This document shows, in pieces, positions 33,881 to 45,847 of a stretch of 64,000 bases of DNA. Each line of letters starts with the position of its first letter. The stretch's first letter is position 1. Below the pieces are notes generated by a model. It was not told the origin of the DNA, searched no databases, and saw only the letters and a program-made list of their open reading frames with translations. The stretch is from Chytridium lagenaria (taxonomy: Eukaryota; Chytridiomycota; Chytridiomycetes; Chytridiales; Chytridiaceae): positions 186,001 through 250,000 of the forward strand of contig JAHLKC010000029.1 of assembly GCA_025449115.1 (NCBI GenBank), given 5' to 3'. Made by a program: the position numbers and the translations under genes.

Positions 33881-36535
33881 TTTTGGTTGTGAAAGTTAAT
33901 TCTCATTTTCGTTCGAAAGTATTCGAAATTGGTTTAATTGTCAATTTTTGACATGCTCTTGCGTTGTTCGAGTTCCTCCCCCCAAACCAACCAACCAACC
34001 AGCAAGGACAGGGTAAAAGTGAGAGGGTGAGAGAGGGTTGAAGTTCTCCGTCCAACGCCATCTTTTACACCGCCTCTTTTTCGCCTGCACCTTCCCCCCG
34101 ATATTTTGGATCTACAGAAGAAAAAAGGAATGATGCGTTACTTTTTCTTTTGTTTTATATATATTTAAAACCATCGGGAATGTAAAAAGCGATGAGTCTC
34201 CAGGAGAGATGCGTTTTGTTATAACCATGCTCAGCGGTGACAAGCTGAACAAAAGGGAAAGGGTGATCCATAACATGGGCATCTTTATAATTATAGAGGG
34301 TGGTGGGAAGGGGTTAGACGAAATAGTGGGGGGTTTTTTTACTTGGTGATAAAGAAGAAGAATGGCTGGCAGTTGACAAAAAATTAAAAACCGTTTTTGC
34401 CATTTCACACAAAACAAAACAAACCACCACCACCTATATGCTTAGCATGCACAATTCTCCTGCATCAAGCTTTAATAAAAGTCAATACATCACTTCATTA
34501 TATCGTCATTTTTTTTCGATATATCGCCGAGTTGGAGTAAATAAGCCATTTGATCAGCCGATGAATGCTTTATAGAACGCTTTATCGATTTAAAACAAAA
34601 ACAAGGCACGTATGAAAATACAAGACTCATGAAACGCCATCATAAAATTAAACTACTCATAAAATCAGTGCAAATACACACCACCCAAAATAAAAAACAC
34701 CTAATGCGAAGGGATGTAAATACTCGAAATCCAATCGGAACGGAGCATTAGGAGTGTTTTGGTGGGCGTAAACCTAGTTAAACCCTAGTTGTTCCATTTT
34801 CGACACTTTCTGGTGGCGCCCTTGCTGTCTGTTGACGCTCGGACGACGACGGAACGACGAAATACTTTTTTCTTGGATGGATTGATCGTAAGTGTCATAG
34901 TGGAATCAGAATACCCTGTCCACTGATAAATGCTTTGCCATGTGGAATGATATCGAAAAAAGCTTTTGCCATGTGGGAATGATAGCATGACATGTGAAAG
35001 TGGGCTTCACTATTATTAAGTAAATTTCATTTCATTTTATTATTTAATTAATTCAATGAAAAAAGACCAAGAGAATCATCAAGAAAAGAACAGTTACCCT
35101 GAAGGTGAGCCTAGCCTTCTATTTATTAAAGTATCTTTTTTCAAATAAGGTTTTGCTTTTTCTTCTGTCTACAATCATTTACATAAAAGGAAATTAAGAG
35201 AGAAGCCTCTGGTCAAAAGAAATTGTCATCTCGGTCAAACTTGTTTCATGTTTACGTCATTGTCATTTGTTAAAATGATCCGAATATATAATAAATGAAA
35301 TGTAATAAAAAGTAATTATAACTTTAACCATCATGTAATTAATATTTAAATAAATAAATAAATACCTCCGCAATAATAGTCACATGCCTCCACTTTCTTT
35401 CTCTAATAGGTATTCATTATTAATTAAATATTATATTAATACTGACAAACCCATAAATATTTATTATTATTTCTTTTTCCTTTTCTTGTGATGATGATGA
35501 AAAGGATGAATTCGTAATGGACGATTCATCCGCCCTCTTTCGTGGAGGAAGGTGAATAAAAGAGAATACTCTCTCCCCCAAAGCCCAAAGCGTGAAAGAA
35601 AAAGGCGTTCTCCCCACTACTGTATACTGCACTCACTCACTCACTACACAGCAATAGATAAATAATATTAAGAATAATAATAATATCGTCATTATTCAAA
35701 AGGTTAGTAAATAGATTGATTTTCTTTTCCTTTTTGACTATTTGTTTAATTATTACTCTTTATTACTATTACATATGTACATACTGTATCCCTTGAACTG
35801 ACTATATACTGTCAGACAGTCATCAGTCAGTCAGTCAGTCAGTCAGATATTTATTATTTATTTATTTATTTATTATTTTCTTGGGGGTGGTGGGTAAAGA
35901 AGCAAAAGAAACAGGATAAACAACTATACCATACAGGAGAGGAGACCACGATAAATATTTTGCTATTTATTAATTTTTCAATTTATTGATGTCCAGCCAG
36001 GATATCTGTCTCTAATATTTATTAATTACTTATTATTACTATTCACTGCGCTTGGCCACCATATGTTATTTAGATAGACATCACTCCATATTATTTTATT
36101 TTATTTTTATTTTATTTATTTATTTATTTTACATTTTATACATTTATACGTAAAACTAATAATACTATTATTTTATATAAAGAACACCCTCCTCGACTCG
36201 TTTCCCCTTTTCCCCATCAACACTCTCAACATCTAAAGCATCCATCCCTACATCATCCCATCCACATCCCATCACATCACATCCCATACATCCATCCATC
36301 CATACTTCTATCTATCCATTCATCCCTCTCTCACTGCACCCAATTCATAGATCGCTCTGCGTGATAAAGTATTGGACGCACAGTGTTCAATTCTTTCAAT
36401 CTCAGCTCAATTCCATTAAATTCTGCTCCTTTTATTATTACCTCATTCTCGTACCAAAAAAAGGACCTCCCCTGAAGAAAGGAAGGAGCATCATACCATT
36501 CCATCATCATCTTCATCAACTTTCTGAATCCATCA
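33880..36535. other. Long AT-rich intergenic region with simple repeats
   Basis: About 2.7 kb without a supported gene. It holds a short direct repeat (the string TTTGCCATGTGG occurs near 34933 and 34967), TCAG/CAGT repeats at about 35820-35847, TTTA repeats near 35850-35870 and 36090-36130, and TATATAAAG at about 36174. The last lies about 360 bp before the next ATG and may be its TATA box. CATC-rich sequence precedes that ATG. Confidence 0.5.
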
Positions 36536-38611
36536 ATGATCGCAGACGCTAAAGAATCGCCTCACACGGCCTCATCCTCCATCCCCATCACCATCATCTC
36601 AACAACCATAACCCAAGAAGAAGAACATCACCAGCAGCAGCACCACCACGTCGAGTTTGCCGAGGAACCCATCGACCAAGTCCCCCGCCGTCGTCGCAAA
36701 TCCCGGCATACGCTCAGAAACCTCGACAAAGCCGTCAAGGCTGTCCTCACCACCTTTCTCGGCACATCCACTCGCTCACGATCCCGTTCAGCTCGCCGCG
36801 GCAACCGTCGGCCCTCGGTCGCTCACCTTTTTGTTGATGAAGATAGCCCCAACGCCGTCTCCCCTACCCTGGAAGCGCATCAACAACTTACACCTACCTC
36901 CCCAAAGTCGAGTTTGGAAGTGCAACGACTACCGTCCCCTCATCCTGACGCAAAACCCATGATACCAGAAACTTCTAGGACCTCTCGCCTCTCTGAAGAT
37001 TCTTTTGTCACCGCCTCTGCTACCCTCCATACCCCACCCGCATCTCCAAGGATGCGTTCCGTCTCACCTCCATCCACGCAATCCGCTCAAACATCCTCTG
37101 CTGCAAATGCCAATGGCGGCATGAGTCTTTTGATGGGCGGAGAAAAGTGGAGACCCGCTTATTCAAGCCTCATCCCAACTTTTGATGGCATCTTTGATGA
37201 GGGAGGCGATGATGCTGGCTCTGGTGATATTTTCGCCGACCTTACCCTCGATGAGTCGGGATGCGTGCAGGAGTCACCTCAAAGTTTCTTGACGAATATA
37301 CTCGTGAAGGTTTGTTTGAGGGATTCGCCTCCATGGCCAAAGGTTTGAGAAAAGCTGGTTACAGGTAAGAAACTCTCTTTTCTCCATGGTTTTACTGACA
37401 ATTTGTTGTTTTTTTTTTGTAAACAGCAACATCGTCTTCCAGATGGACGTGTCAGATCCCTTTGTCCATCGTTCTACCCTCTCCGACGTCAAACTACTCA
37501 CCAAAAGCAAACCCTTCACCTCTCTTACCTCCTCAGCAAACGCATGCGTCATCGAACTGGACACCAACCCAACCACCGGAAAAGTTTCCTTCGGCGCAGT
37601 CGCCCCTCACCCCAAATTCGAAGTCTCCGACTCCAACTTTCTCATGGACGTGTTTGTCCGTCGCAAAAAGATGCAGTCCCACGATATCAAGGGATACCAA
37701 GACCTCGTTCAAAACTCTATCGAATGGACGCAAGATACCACTCCTATCCTCCCAATCACATCCCCTCCATCCCCAACCTTCCGTCCCGTCGCCCGTCCCA
37801 CACCCCCATCCACACCCACTCAAAGACGGTTCCACCTTTCCCTCCCCGCAGCTCGTCGCGTCAGAGAATTCCTTGACACACAGTTCCCCGCTCCATGCAA
37901 CACCACCATCATTGAATGGACGTGCATGCAGAACCCGTTGGCGACGTTCAAGAGACCTCCGTTGCCTGGTCAGAAGTTCCCGGGGTTGGGATGTGGGAAG
38001 GAGTTTTTGGCGGCGGTGGTGCATTTGGCTTCGGTCAGACGGAGGGATGCTGTGGCGACGGTGCCTGATCATTTTCATAATGCTTGGATGTATGGGAAGA
38101 GTGGGTATGAGTTTGTGAGTCCAGCTTTTGCAGGGTATTTTATGGCTATTATGGGTGAGTTGTTTTTTTTATTATGTTTCTTCTCCGAGCATTCTTCTTC
38201 TTTGAAAGGGGTAGTGGCGTTTATCTTAATCCAAGACTCACCATTTTTTTTCTCTTTCTATTAGATGACCTTAAGGACGATATTCGAAAGCACGGCATCG
38301 CAGCCATCTCCTGGGCCTTCCACAACGGTCATGTAGTTGACAAAGAAGGTGTTGTTGAAGTGTAAGTTACCATCCCCTCTTTTCTCTGTCATTCTCTCTC
38401 TCGTAAATCATAAACTAACGATTCTCTCTATCAGTTGGCAACCCCAAGACCAAATGACCCCCATATCCCGTCGCATGCGCGCCTACTTTCGGTCTCACGG
38501 TTACAAGCATCTCGTCGAAGAGTTCCGCGAGACGTTCAAGGGACGGTTGATGTCAAATGGGAGGATGCGGTGGAGTTGAAGGGGTATTTGGTTGAGGGTG
38601 GGGAGGTGTAG
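36536..38611 (+). CDS. Uncharacterised protein with GNAT-like motif
   Basis: The ATG at 36536 opens a low-complexity, basic N-terminal part of about 240 residues with RRRRKSRHTLRNLDKAVKAV. It is followed by SKFLDEYTREGLFEGFASMAKGLRKAGY. After introns at about 37370-37426, 38154-38264 and 38362-38434 come a folded part (VFQMDVSDPFVHRSTLSD, FLMDVFVRRKKM), then TIIEWTCMQNPL, PLPGQKFPGLGCGKEFLAAVVHLA and DHFHNAWMYGKSGYEFVSPAFAG. The GQKFPGLGCGKE block with the PxHFHNA motif resembles bacterial GNAT-like proteins of unknown function, so CoA binding is possible but weakly supported. The end reads VKWEDAVELKGYLVEGGEV. The frame slips by one G near 37260 and again near 38540. Substrate and pathway are unknown. 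Confidence 0.6.
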
Positions 38612-38856
38612 CTTTTTCAATGGAATCTCATATTCTCCTTTTTTTGCATTTTTTCCGTATTCAGTGTATTGTTTTTTGTTGTTTTTGTAGATGAAGGGAT
38701 TTCTGGTTTTTGCATATGTCGTTTGAATTGACATCTCTCATAGCATTTTATATATAAACTCATTGATTGTTTTTAGTGTGCTCATTCCATTTTGACAGTT
38801 AGCTCACACGTCATAACTTGTGTGAAGTTTGAATTTTTGGGTCTATATAGTTATCC

Positions 38857-41723
38857 ATGCCACCCCGCATCTTCATCACGATCGTCCTTGATCCCCCGAT
38901 CCCAACTCGCACACTCACCGGCACCCTCATCCTCTCATCCCCATACGTCCTCCCAACAACCGTTTCAACGCTCACCCTCATCCTCCGTGGAACACTTGAC
39001 ATCCCCACTCGCTCAAAATCCTTTTTTAAAGAAGACGACGTCAAAAAAAAGTGGGAGGAGAGATGGGAGGTGGAGGGGAACTGGAGGGAAGAACTTGTAA
39101 GTTACGAGGAAGAAGTGTGGGAGGGGAAAAGGGGGTTTTTGCTTTCAAATCTCATGCTGATCATGTTGTAGAGTCGGAATGGTGTTGCGAGGGTTCGGAT
39201 TTGCGTGAATGTGAATGAGGATGCCCCTTGTAGTGGACAAGGAAGAATTGATGATGGATGGTATTCCGTTGAATACCATGTACTCGCTATCCTCGAAGAT
39301 GGATTAACCGGTCTCGCCGAAGTCCCATACGTATTGCTCGGCGGTGGGACGTCCATCGACACCAAGAAGGGTGAAACCGTCACCATGATTCCACGCATCC
39401 ACCATGGCGGGGAATATGGGCGAAAAGGCGATGAAGTGTGTGTCGCTGTGCGAGCTTGTGTGGATGATTATGTGGCGAAGGTGGAGGTTGATGTGGTGAA
39501 TGTGTGTAAGAGGGCGGTGGAGGAGGTTCGAGTTGAGGTTGGGCAGATTGTAAAGGGGGTGAGGAAGTGTGTGGGGTGGAGATGTGTTTCTGGGGTTGAA
39601 GGGGACGAACAAGGGGTAAGAAGGGTGAACGTGATCGTTCCATCTGGGTGTCCTCCGAGCGTTGATTTAACGAGTCTAGGTGTGGAGTTTAAAATCGAGT
39701 ATGACGTTCGAGCGGTGCTAAAACATGCAGGCCTCGATGCACCTGTAGTGGCGATCGTTTCGGTAACGCTTCATCCGAAAAGTGTGGTTTCGGTGTTTTC
39801 AAAAGAAAAGACTGAAGACGATGAGTGGATGGTGACAAAGATCGATTGGGAGCAATACCTCTCCAATAAGCTTATTCGTGGAACTCGCGCGATATCACCT
39901 CCACCCCCTCTTCCACCTCGTCCTGAAGATGACGCGAAGAATCTCATCCCAGGACGTTGGTATACGGCTTCAGTAGGGTTTCAGAAATCCGCGCTGTTCA
40001 GGTTCATCGTCCCCGATTCTGATCTCGACTTGACCGAAACACCATCAACACCGTGGCCCTCGATTTTCGCTAAACCCGTCACGCCGCGCACCGTCACGTC
40101 TTCACACATTCTTGTGATTCACACGCCCAATCCCAACATCACCATGAGGGTGTCTCGGGATGCGCCGCCCACGTTCATGAGCGCGACGGGGAAGGAGTGT
40201 CGGACGGTGTTGCTGGATAAGAGTGTGGAGATGACGGTTCGATTGGATGGGAGAGGGGAGTGGTTTGTTGGGGTGCAGAGTGCGGGAGTGTTGGGGGGGA
40301 AGGTGGGGTTTAGGGTTGGGGTTGTGCCTCCGGATTGGCTGATGAGTGCTGCGGAGGGGGTAAAGTGGGATGGGTTTTGGGTGGCGTGTGGTGGGGGACA
40401 TGTGCCGGATGAAGCTTGGGCTGTAGGTACGCTACCGTTCTTAGATTTCTTTATTTTCAGTGTGATTTATTTTCACTTTTATTCTACCTATATATTTTAT
40501 TCCTTGTGGGATGATTTCTTTGGCTCATCCTCTCATTTTCGGTTAACCGTCGTTTTGCTGTGTTTTTGTTTTGTTTTGTCTTTTTACAAAAAAAGGCTCT
40601 GATCATGACGGCATGCCTCTCTACGCCTCGCGTCTTAAACACGGTAATGGTCTTCACCCTGGCATGGCCACCTCCACCACCATCACCATCCCTTACGGCA
40701 GTAAAGGCATCCACCCAACGTCCACAACCACTTACGACATCCTCACCCCCATCCCGAACGCCGCTTTCCTCACCCACCTCACAGGAGACGGCGGCATCCA
40801 TCCCAACGCCCTTATCGCCGGTTACGAGAGCGACGGTCGACCGCTCTACGTTGCGCGCGCAAGTGTTCAACGTGGAATGCTGGATGGCCGAAAGGCATTG
40901 TATCCCGGAAAGACGGGCGCGCATATCGGGGGCGCGGTTGTGGTTGTAGGAGGACGCGAGTTGAAAGTCGTACCGTTTGATGTGTTGGTTGTGGGTGGAG
41001 GGTTGACGGAAGTGATGGATCGAAGAGGAGAGGAAGTGACGTCCACGGTTTCCTCATCATCCGCGTCGTCGATGGTTGAAGGAGATTGGGTGACGATGAC
41101 TGGGAATAACATTCCGGGGAATGCGTGGCATGTTGGAGCGGATTTGGATGGGGATCCGTTGTATGTTGCGAGGGCGTTTGTGGGAGGGGTTTTGGAAGTT
41201 GGGAAGGTTGGACCGAATTTGGAGGCAGCTATGTTTGCTGTTGCGGGGAAGGAGGTGAAAGTTAGGAGAGAGGTGGAGGTGGAGGTGCTTGTGAAGCCTG
41301 TAGGGGCAAAGTGGGTGGAGGTTGAGGAGGGGAAGGAGTGGCCAGAGGATGCGTTTGGCGTGGGGTTTGATGAAGAAGGAAGGGTTATTTATGTGGGTAG
41401 GGGGAAAATACAGAGGAGTCTTTTGGATAGAAGGTGAGTTTTCCTTTTCGTGTTCAACGCAAGTATTTCCATTTTAATTCTCATGTTTGTTTTCTCGTTT
41501 CTTCGCTAGAACGACATTGGCCCCTGGAAAAGCTGCGCCGCACTTCAAGGGCTGTATCATCCCTTTTGATAACCGTCAAGTAGTTTTAACGCGGTTTGAA
41601 CTTCTCGTCGTTCCCAAGAACACTGTAATTCATCACGAGAGAGAAGAAGACGCGGGAGTCAGTAGCGACGTTCTTAACGTTACAGGATCCAGTGCTTTAG
41701 AGTTGACCTGGGACGACGTATGA
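38857..41723 (+). CDS. Arrestin-like protein with four DM9 (DUF3421) repeats
   Basis: Four exons (38857-39096, 39172-40426, 40596-41433, 41510-41723) join in phase to 848 residues with no frame problem. Residues about 1-320 look like the two-sheet arrestin fold: an N-lobe of alternating strands (GTLILSSPYVLPTTVSTLTLILRG), then IIPSGCPPSVDLTS-like and YDVRAVLKHAG...VSVTLHPKSVV in the C-lobe. A beta-rich linker follows (about 340-470). Four DM9 units lie at about 475-560, 565-640, 675-740 and 745-820. Each shows an [A/G]W/A-x-VG-x-D-x-[D/E]-G-x-P-L-Y-V-A-R core and an LxPGK-like turn, for example AWHVGADLDGDPLYVARAF. DM9 proteins bind mannose in bivalve lectins and mark infected cells in insects. 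Arrestins carry cargo for ubiquitin ligases; no PPxY motif was seen. The combined role is unknown. Confidence 0.85.
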
Positions 41724-41795
41724 ATTGACATCCCGACACTTATCACTTTTACATAGATGCATAAATCACGAATTACATTACAATGTATAAATTGG

Positions 41796-42537
41796 TTATA
41801 ATTTCACTTTTATGTTCTCTTCCTTCTGCTTTCTCATTGCTACAATCTTTTTGCGTTCAATGCCAATGGGGATATCCCCAGCCATTGAAAACATCTTTCC
41901 CCGAAAAAAAGCGTCACCCTTTAAAAACCCGCGCGCCATCTCAGTCGCATCCATCCCCCAAAACAATCTTGACCTCAACGCTTCGTTGACCAGCTCATCA
42001 CCAAATGGATGAACCACTAAAGTTGGAACCCCGAAAACTCCTAATGCAACCGCCTTTTTACTGTTTTCTTTCAAAACATCTTTGACGTGATCCGTTGAGA
42101 TGATGTGTTCATTCATGTTAAGCGTGGTTAGAAGATCTTTCCACGCTTTTGTGTCGGTAGGGACGTGCCCGTGTTCCCAGACGAACCGGAAACAAGCATC
42201 AATAACGGAATCTCTATTCAAAGAATCTGCTGCTATCACAAGACGAAGAAGCGGAAGAGGGTTGAAAGGATGGCTTGTAGGATTCGTAAAAGGGATGTTG
42301 AGGCGGTGACAAAGGTAAGAGGCGTGCTCGAATGTGAAGAGTCTTTTCTGTGGGATTTCAGCTGGACCGAGTTGGCCCCAGTGGTCGAGGAGGCTGGCAA
42401 AAAGGACAGGATGAGGGGTTAGAGTTATAGATAGAGGACCGCGGAGAGGGTCACGTTGGAGGAGGATGTGTTGGATGTAGGCGAAGGGAGAGATGACATC
42501 AAAAAAACCAGTCAACGTTGATGGTGCTAGTGGACAT
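41796..42537 (-). CDS. DsbA-fold protein, HCCA isomerase/GST kappa-like
   Basis: From ATG 42537 the minus strand starts MSTSTINVDW and continues as FFDVISPFAYIQHILL, the usual start of 2-hydroxychromene-2-carboxylate isomerase/GST-kappa proteins, with the catalytic Ser of the D-x-I-S-P motif. The link needs one base fewer in a run of seven A/T at 42501-42507. The remainder is a clean ORF with FEHASYLCHRLNIPFTNP and GVFGVPTLVVHPFGDELV, the cis-Pro active-site loop of the thioredoxin fold. Length (about 245) fits the family. The likely activity is glutathione-dependent isomerisation or transfer on aromatic compounds; the true substrate is unknown. It is convergent with the arrestin-DM9 gene. 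Confidence 0.8.
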
Positions 42538-42689
42538 TACAGAAAAATAGAAATCTGGCCGGAATTGAAGATGGAGGACATATTTGAATCGTCGTTGGGC
42601 GTCATGTTCGATGAACCTACCTTCGGTTTGTAGCGTTATCTTTCTAAGACTTTAAGTCCATGATTTGTTCTGACTGCAACGTTTAGCGC

Positions 42690-43712
42690 ATGGAGACCCT
42701 GGAGGAACTTTTGATCACACCATCACCACTACCTTTCCCATCTCACTTCAAAACTGCATCTACAACAACGTCCTCTGAAACAGCCGCCATCCCACCCTCC
42801 CCATCCAACTCCTCTTCCTTACCCTCTCCTCAACCGTCATATACTCATGCAATCCGGCTTGACCTCCCGGACGTCGAAGCGGCGAACAGCCCGCTCATGG
42901 CTCATTACGTGTGGCAAGCCAGTCTTATCCTTTCCCAACGCATCGCCAATGGCGATATATCCATCCGTGATGCGCACGTCATCGAGGTAGGAGCTGGAGC
43001 GGGGCTTCTGGGCGTCACTTCTGGATTATGCGGGGCAAAGAGTGTGGTGTTGACAGATTACCCAGATTCAAACATTTTAAGGTGTTTAGAAGTGAATGCA
43101 GCGAGGGCTTTGGGGGTGGAGAAACGGAAAGGTAGTGATGGCGCTGCGATAAGTGATGTGTGGTGGGAAGTAGTGGGTCACAAATGGGGAGATCTCGAAT
43201 CCAGGAATCGATTTTTAACACCAATGTACGTACGTTATCCATTGCAATGCTTTTAGTTAATATCTAACACTAAGAGCGTGTTTTTATTTGCAAAAATGCT
43301 GATATTTGTTCCATGCGACTTTTATTTACATATATCAAGCCGCGAAAGTGAAAAAGTGGTCATCTTTCTCGCGGACGTGTTGTGGAATCCTCTCGGACAC
43401 CAAGTCCTGCTTGACGATCTGAAGCAGCTCCTCGATCATCCTAACGCTACAGCTTACGTGGCAGCTGGACTGCATACGGGGAGGCGCACCATGGAGTCTT
43501 TTTTCAAAAAGGCAGTTCAGTCTGGGGATTTTTTGTGTGTTAAGGTTGGGGAGGTAAGGGTGGGATCTTTGTTTGGGGAGTATGAGTTGTTTCCGACGGT
43601 GCTGCAGGATGAATTAGAAAATGGTGTTGGGGAGGAGAGTGATGATGATGGAGAGGACGCGACAGAGAAGAAGAGATGGGTTGTCCTGTATGATATAAAA
43701 CGACGATTATAG
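42690..43712 (+). CDS. EFM7/NNT1-type protein N-methyltransferase
   Basis: SAM-dependent methyltransferase of the seven-beta-strand group that in yeast methylates the N-terminus and Lys2 of elongation factor 1A (Efm7). Two exons (42690-43225, 43340-43712) join in phase. There is a Ser/Thr/Pro-rich N-terminal tail, then SPLMAHYVWQASLILS, motif I VIEVGAGAGLLGVTSGLCGA, post-I KSVVLTDYPDSNILRCLEVN, a WGDLES block, FLADVLWNPLGHQVLLDDLKQLL and AAGLHTGRRTMESFFKKA, an order diagnostic for the family. An acidic stretch precedes the C-terminus. The frame is intact. It starts about 150 bp from the divergent DsbA-like gene, so the two may share a promoter. Confidence 0.87.
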
Positions 43713-43750
43713 GGTGTTTGACGTTCTCGATTTTCTGGTTGTTCGATGAT

Positions 43751-44131
43751 TTAATTTAGACCAAGTGTCCATTTGAAATCATGTCCATCTGCTCTTGAAG
43801 GAGGGATGTGTTGAAGACGCGTCTTGAAACAAACGTGACAAAACTCATCCCTCCGTAACTTCCCCTTAAATTTTCTTTGAGACGCAGGAATTTGGTGTTG
43901 ATCTTTTGCTCCATCGTCAACCAAATGGTAAGTTACGAAGGCCTTACAAATCCCCAGGGTGCCTTCGTCGACTCTCATACAGTCATTCTTTTTGCAAAAG
44001 CTGCATCTGATCTGTAGGACTTCTCTGTCATAAGTTGTTTGCATGCAACGCTTTTCCTCAGAATGACACATCCTCTCTCCTCGTGTAGCAATGAAGCAAA
44101 CCTCTTTCTTATCATTTTCTACTAGTCTCAT
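43751..44131 (-). CDS. Small Cys-rich hypothetical protein, 126 aa
   Basis: ATG-started ORF with paired cysteines (RCSFCKKNDC and later EFCHVCF) plus other Cys and His residues, consistent with a zinc-binding module. The rest is charged, and no family is recognised. The gene is convergent with the EFM7-like gene. Its start touches the first exon of the divergent Jupiter-like gene. Without a homologue it is a candidate only. Confidence 0.4.
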   Translation of the reverse strand: MRLVENDKKEVCFIATRGERMCHSEEKRCMQTTYDREVLQIRCSFCKKNDCMRVDEGTLGICKAFVTYHLVDDGAKDQHQIPASQRKFKGKLRRDEFCHVCFKTRLQHIPPSRADGHDFKWTLGLN

Positions 44132-45095
44132 TCACGCCCGCCTCCTGGTGGCCACTCTTCCATCATCTTTGGTGACGACATTTCTGCCTCCATGCGTCAA
44201 GAACCCTCCCCTGCCGCCTCGCCCAAGGCCCGCACCACATCCTCCATCATAGGCCATGGCCCAGATGAGGTGGCATTGCCGACACCCACAAAGACGGGAA
44301 GGCGTATGGCACCGAACTCCCATGCTAGGACTAGCTTGATCTTCACCGATCTTGATGAGGTGGCCTCTGTTGTAAGTGATGCCTCATCCGAATCAGGGTC
44401 ATCCAATAGGAATCGAAAGAGCGTCTTTGACGGCGCTGCGGGAATTACGAGCCCAAAACAGACTCCAAAGAGACCTGAGAGACGCCACATTCCTGGAAAT
44501 GGTAAGTACATGTTCTCATTGTCTTTGGGGTTGTTGGCAATAAATACCAGCGTTACATCCTTCTCCAATTTTAGTAGATGATTCTTACCCTCTACCTTTT
44601 CCACCATGTACAGCGCACCGTAGCAGTGTAATCTTTGGCGATGATGGTCAATCTTCTCCTGTATCAGCACCCCCTTCACGTTCCAAGAGCCCCAGTATCC
44701 TTCCTTACGAAGATTCGCCATCCCCGAAGTACGGCCGTCGCAAGCCCGAGGGTATCGCTCCCAATTTCAAGTCCAGCTTTTCCCTGGCGCATCCCCGTGA
44801 GGACGCTGCAGCCAAGGAAGCCGATACCCGGGCACGCCAAAGTCATGCTCGTTTCAAATCTTCCGTCATTCTTGGTGATGACTCACCTCCTGAACCGGAT
44901 TTCTCCCCGAAGAAGTTTGGAAAAGTGACAGGACGCCGACTCATTGCGCCGCCTGGAGGATCATCCAACATGAGCCTTGCGGAATTTGCTGGCGCATTAC
45001 CTGATGCGGATTCTACTGACAGGACCGTTTATAAGGTTGACCCTTCGTCTATGGATGCCGCTGGCAGGACCACAGGAAAGCACCGCATCTATTGA
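44127..45095 (+). CDS. Jupiter/HN1-like low-complexity protein
   Basis: Two exons are clear (about 44127-44501 and 44575-45095, TGA). Reading starts upstream of ATG 44192 after an acceptor (CTACTAG), because RPPPGGHSSIIFGDDIS is in frame before that ATG. The 5' exon is not found. Repeated short motifs are SSIIFGDD, TSLIFTDLDE, SSVIFGDDGQ and SSVILGDDS. GRRLIAPPGGSSNMSL closely resembles the PPGGxSN motif of Jupiter/HN1 proteins of animals, which bind microtubules. The protein is otherwise disordered, rich in Ser, Pro, Lys and Arg. A microtubule role is inferred only from these motifs. Confidence 0.55.
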
Positions 45096-45531
45096 TCGGC
45101 CGTGTTATAGCTTTTCTTTCGTAGAGCCATCTTTTCTTTTATTATTTTCTTTTTTGCAACTGCATTTTCCCACGTTTCGACGTTTCGCCGTTTACTTTAA
45201 ACGCCAGTATGTTTTTTGAAGGATAGAACCCACCCCCCTTTTGCTACTCTTTTTGGCTTCTTCTGTTTTCTGGTTTCTTTCTTTTTAACCGTGCTTTACC
45301 GCTGAAAATGGTTTTCTTTTTTCATTTTCCTTCGTTTGCCGCTGCTTTACCACCAGGATGCTAGACTACCTCGTATCAATTTTTTTAGCCTTTTCTTGCC
45401 ATCGCTAAGTCCTCATGTGCCTTATGGTCCTTCCTTTGCACTAAATTATAATTTTTTCTTTTATGCCGAACCAACATCTTTTCCAATTTTTCAATCTAAA
45501 TATTCCATCTGGACTCTTTTCGAGTTTGTTT

Positions 45532-45591
45532 ATTTTGTCAATCGTCAACGGAAAAGTGTACATTTTGTCAATCGTCAACGGAAAAGTGTAC
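45532..45591 (+). repeat. Perfect 30-bp tandem duplication
   Basis: Two identical 30-mers lie side by side (45532-45561 and 45562-45591) in the intergenic region after the Jupiter-like gene. Confidence 0.9.
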
Positions 45592-45847
45592 ATTCTCGTT
45601 CTATACAAATGCACGCGAGCAAAACAATACGTCAATGTTGTGGAAAGATTCAAGTGATGCGTAATGGAATGCTGTTACTGCTTAAATCTTGTGGCTGGAC
45701 AGAATTTTAACTTTAACTGAGTGCATCGGGCAGCCATCACCATCGTCTATGTGCAGAATATTGCCAAAATATATCTGCCATCTCATGTTTTATGATATCA
45801 ATCCCACTACCCGCGACGACTCTTCTCTGAATTTTAATGTTAGCATT

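Noticed and set aside
33685..33906. Lys-rich 73-codon ORF on the minus strand
   Set aside because: It is a translation of the T tract and has no other content.
34785..34988. 67-codon minus-strand ORF in the long intergenic region
   Set aside because: No family, biased to a short direct repeat, and no promoter or neighbouring exon.
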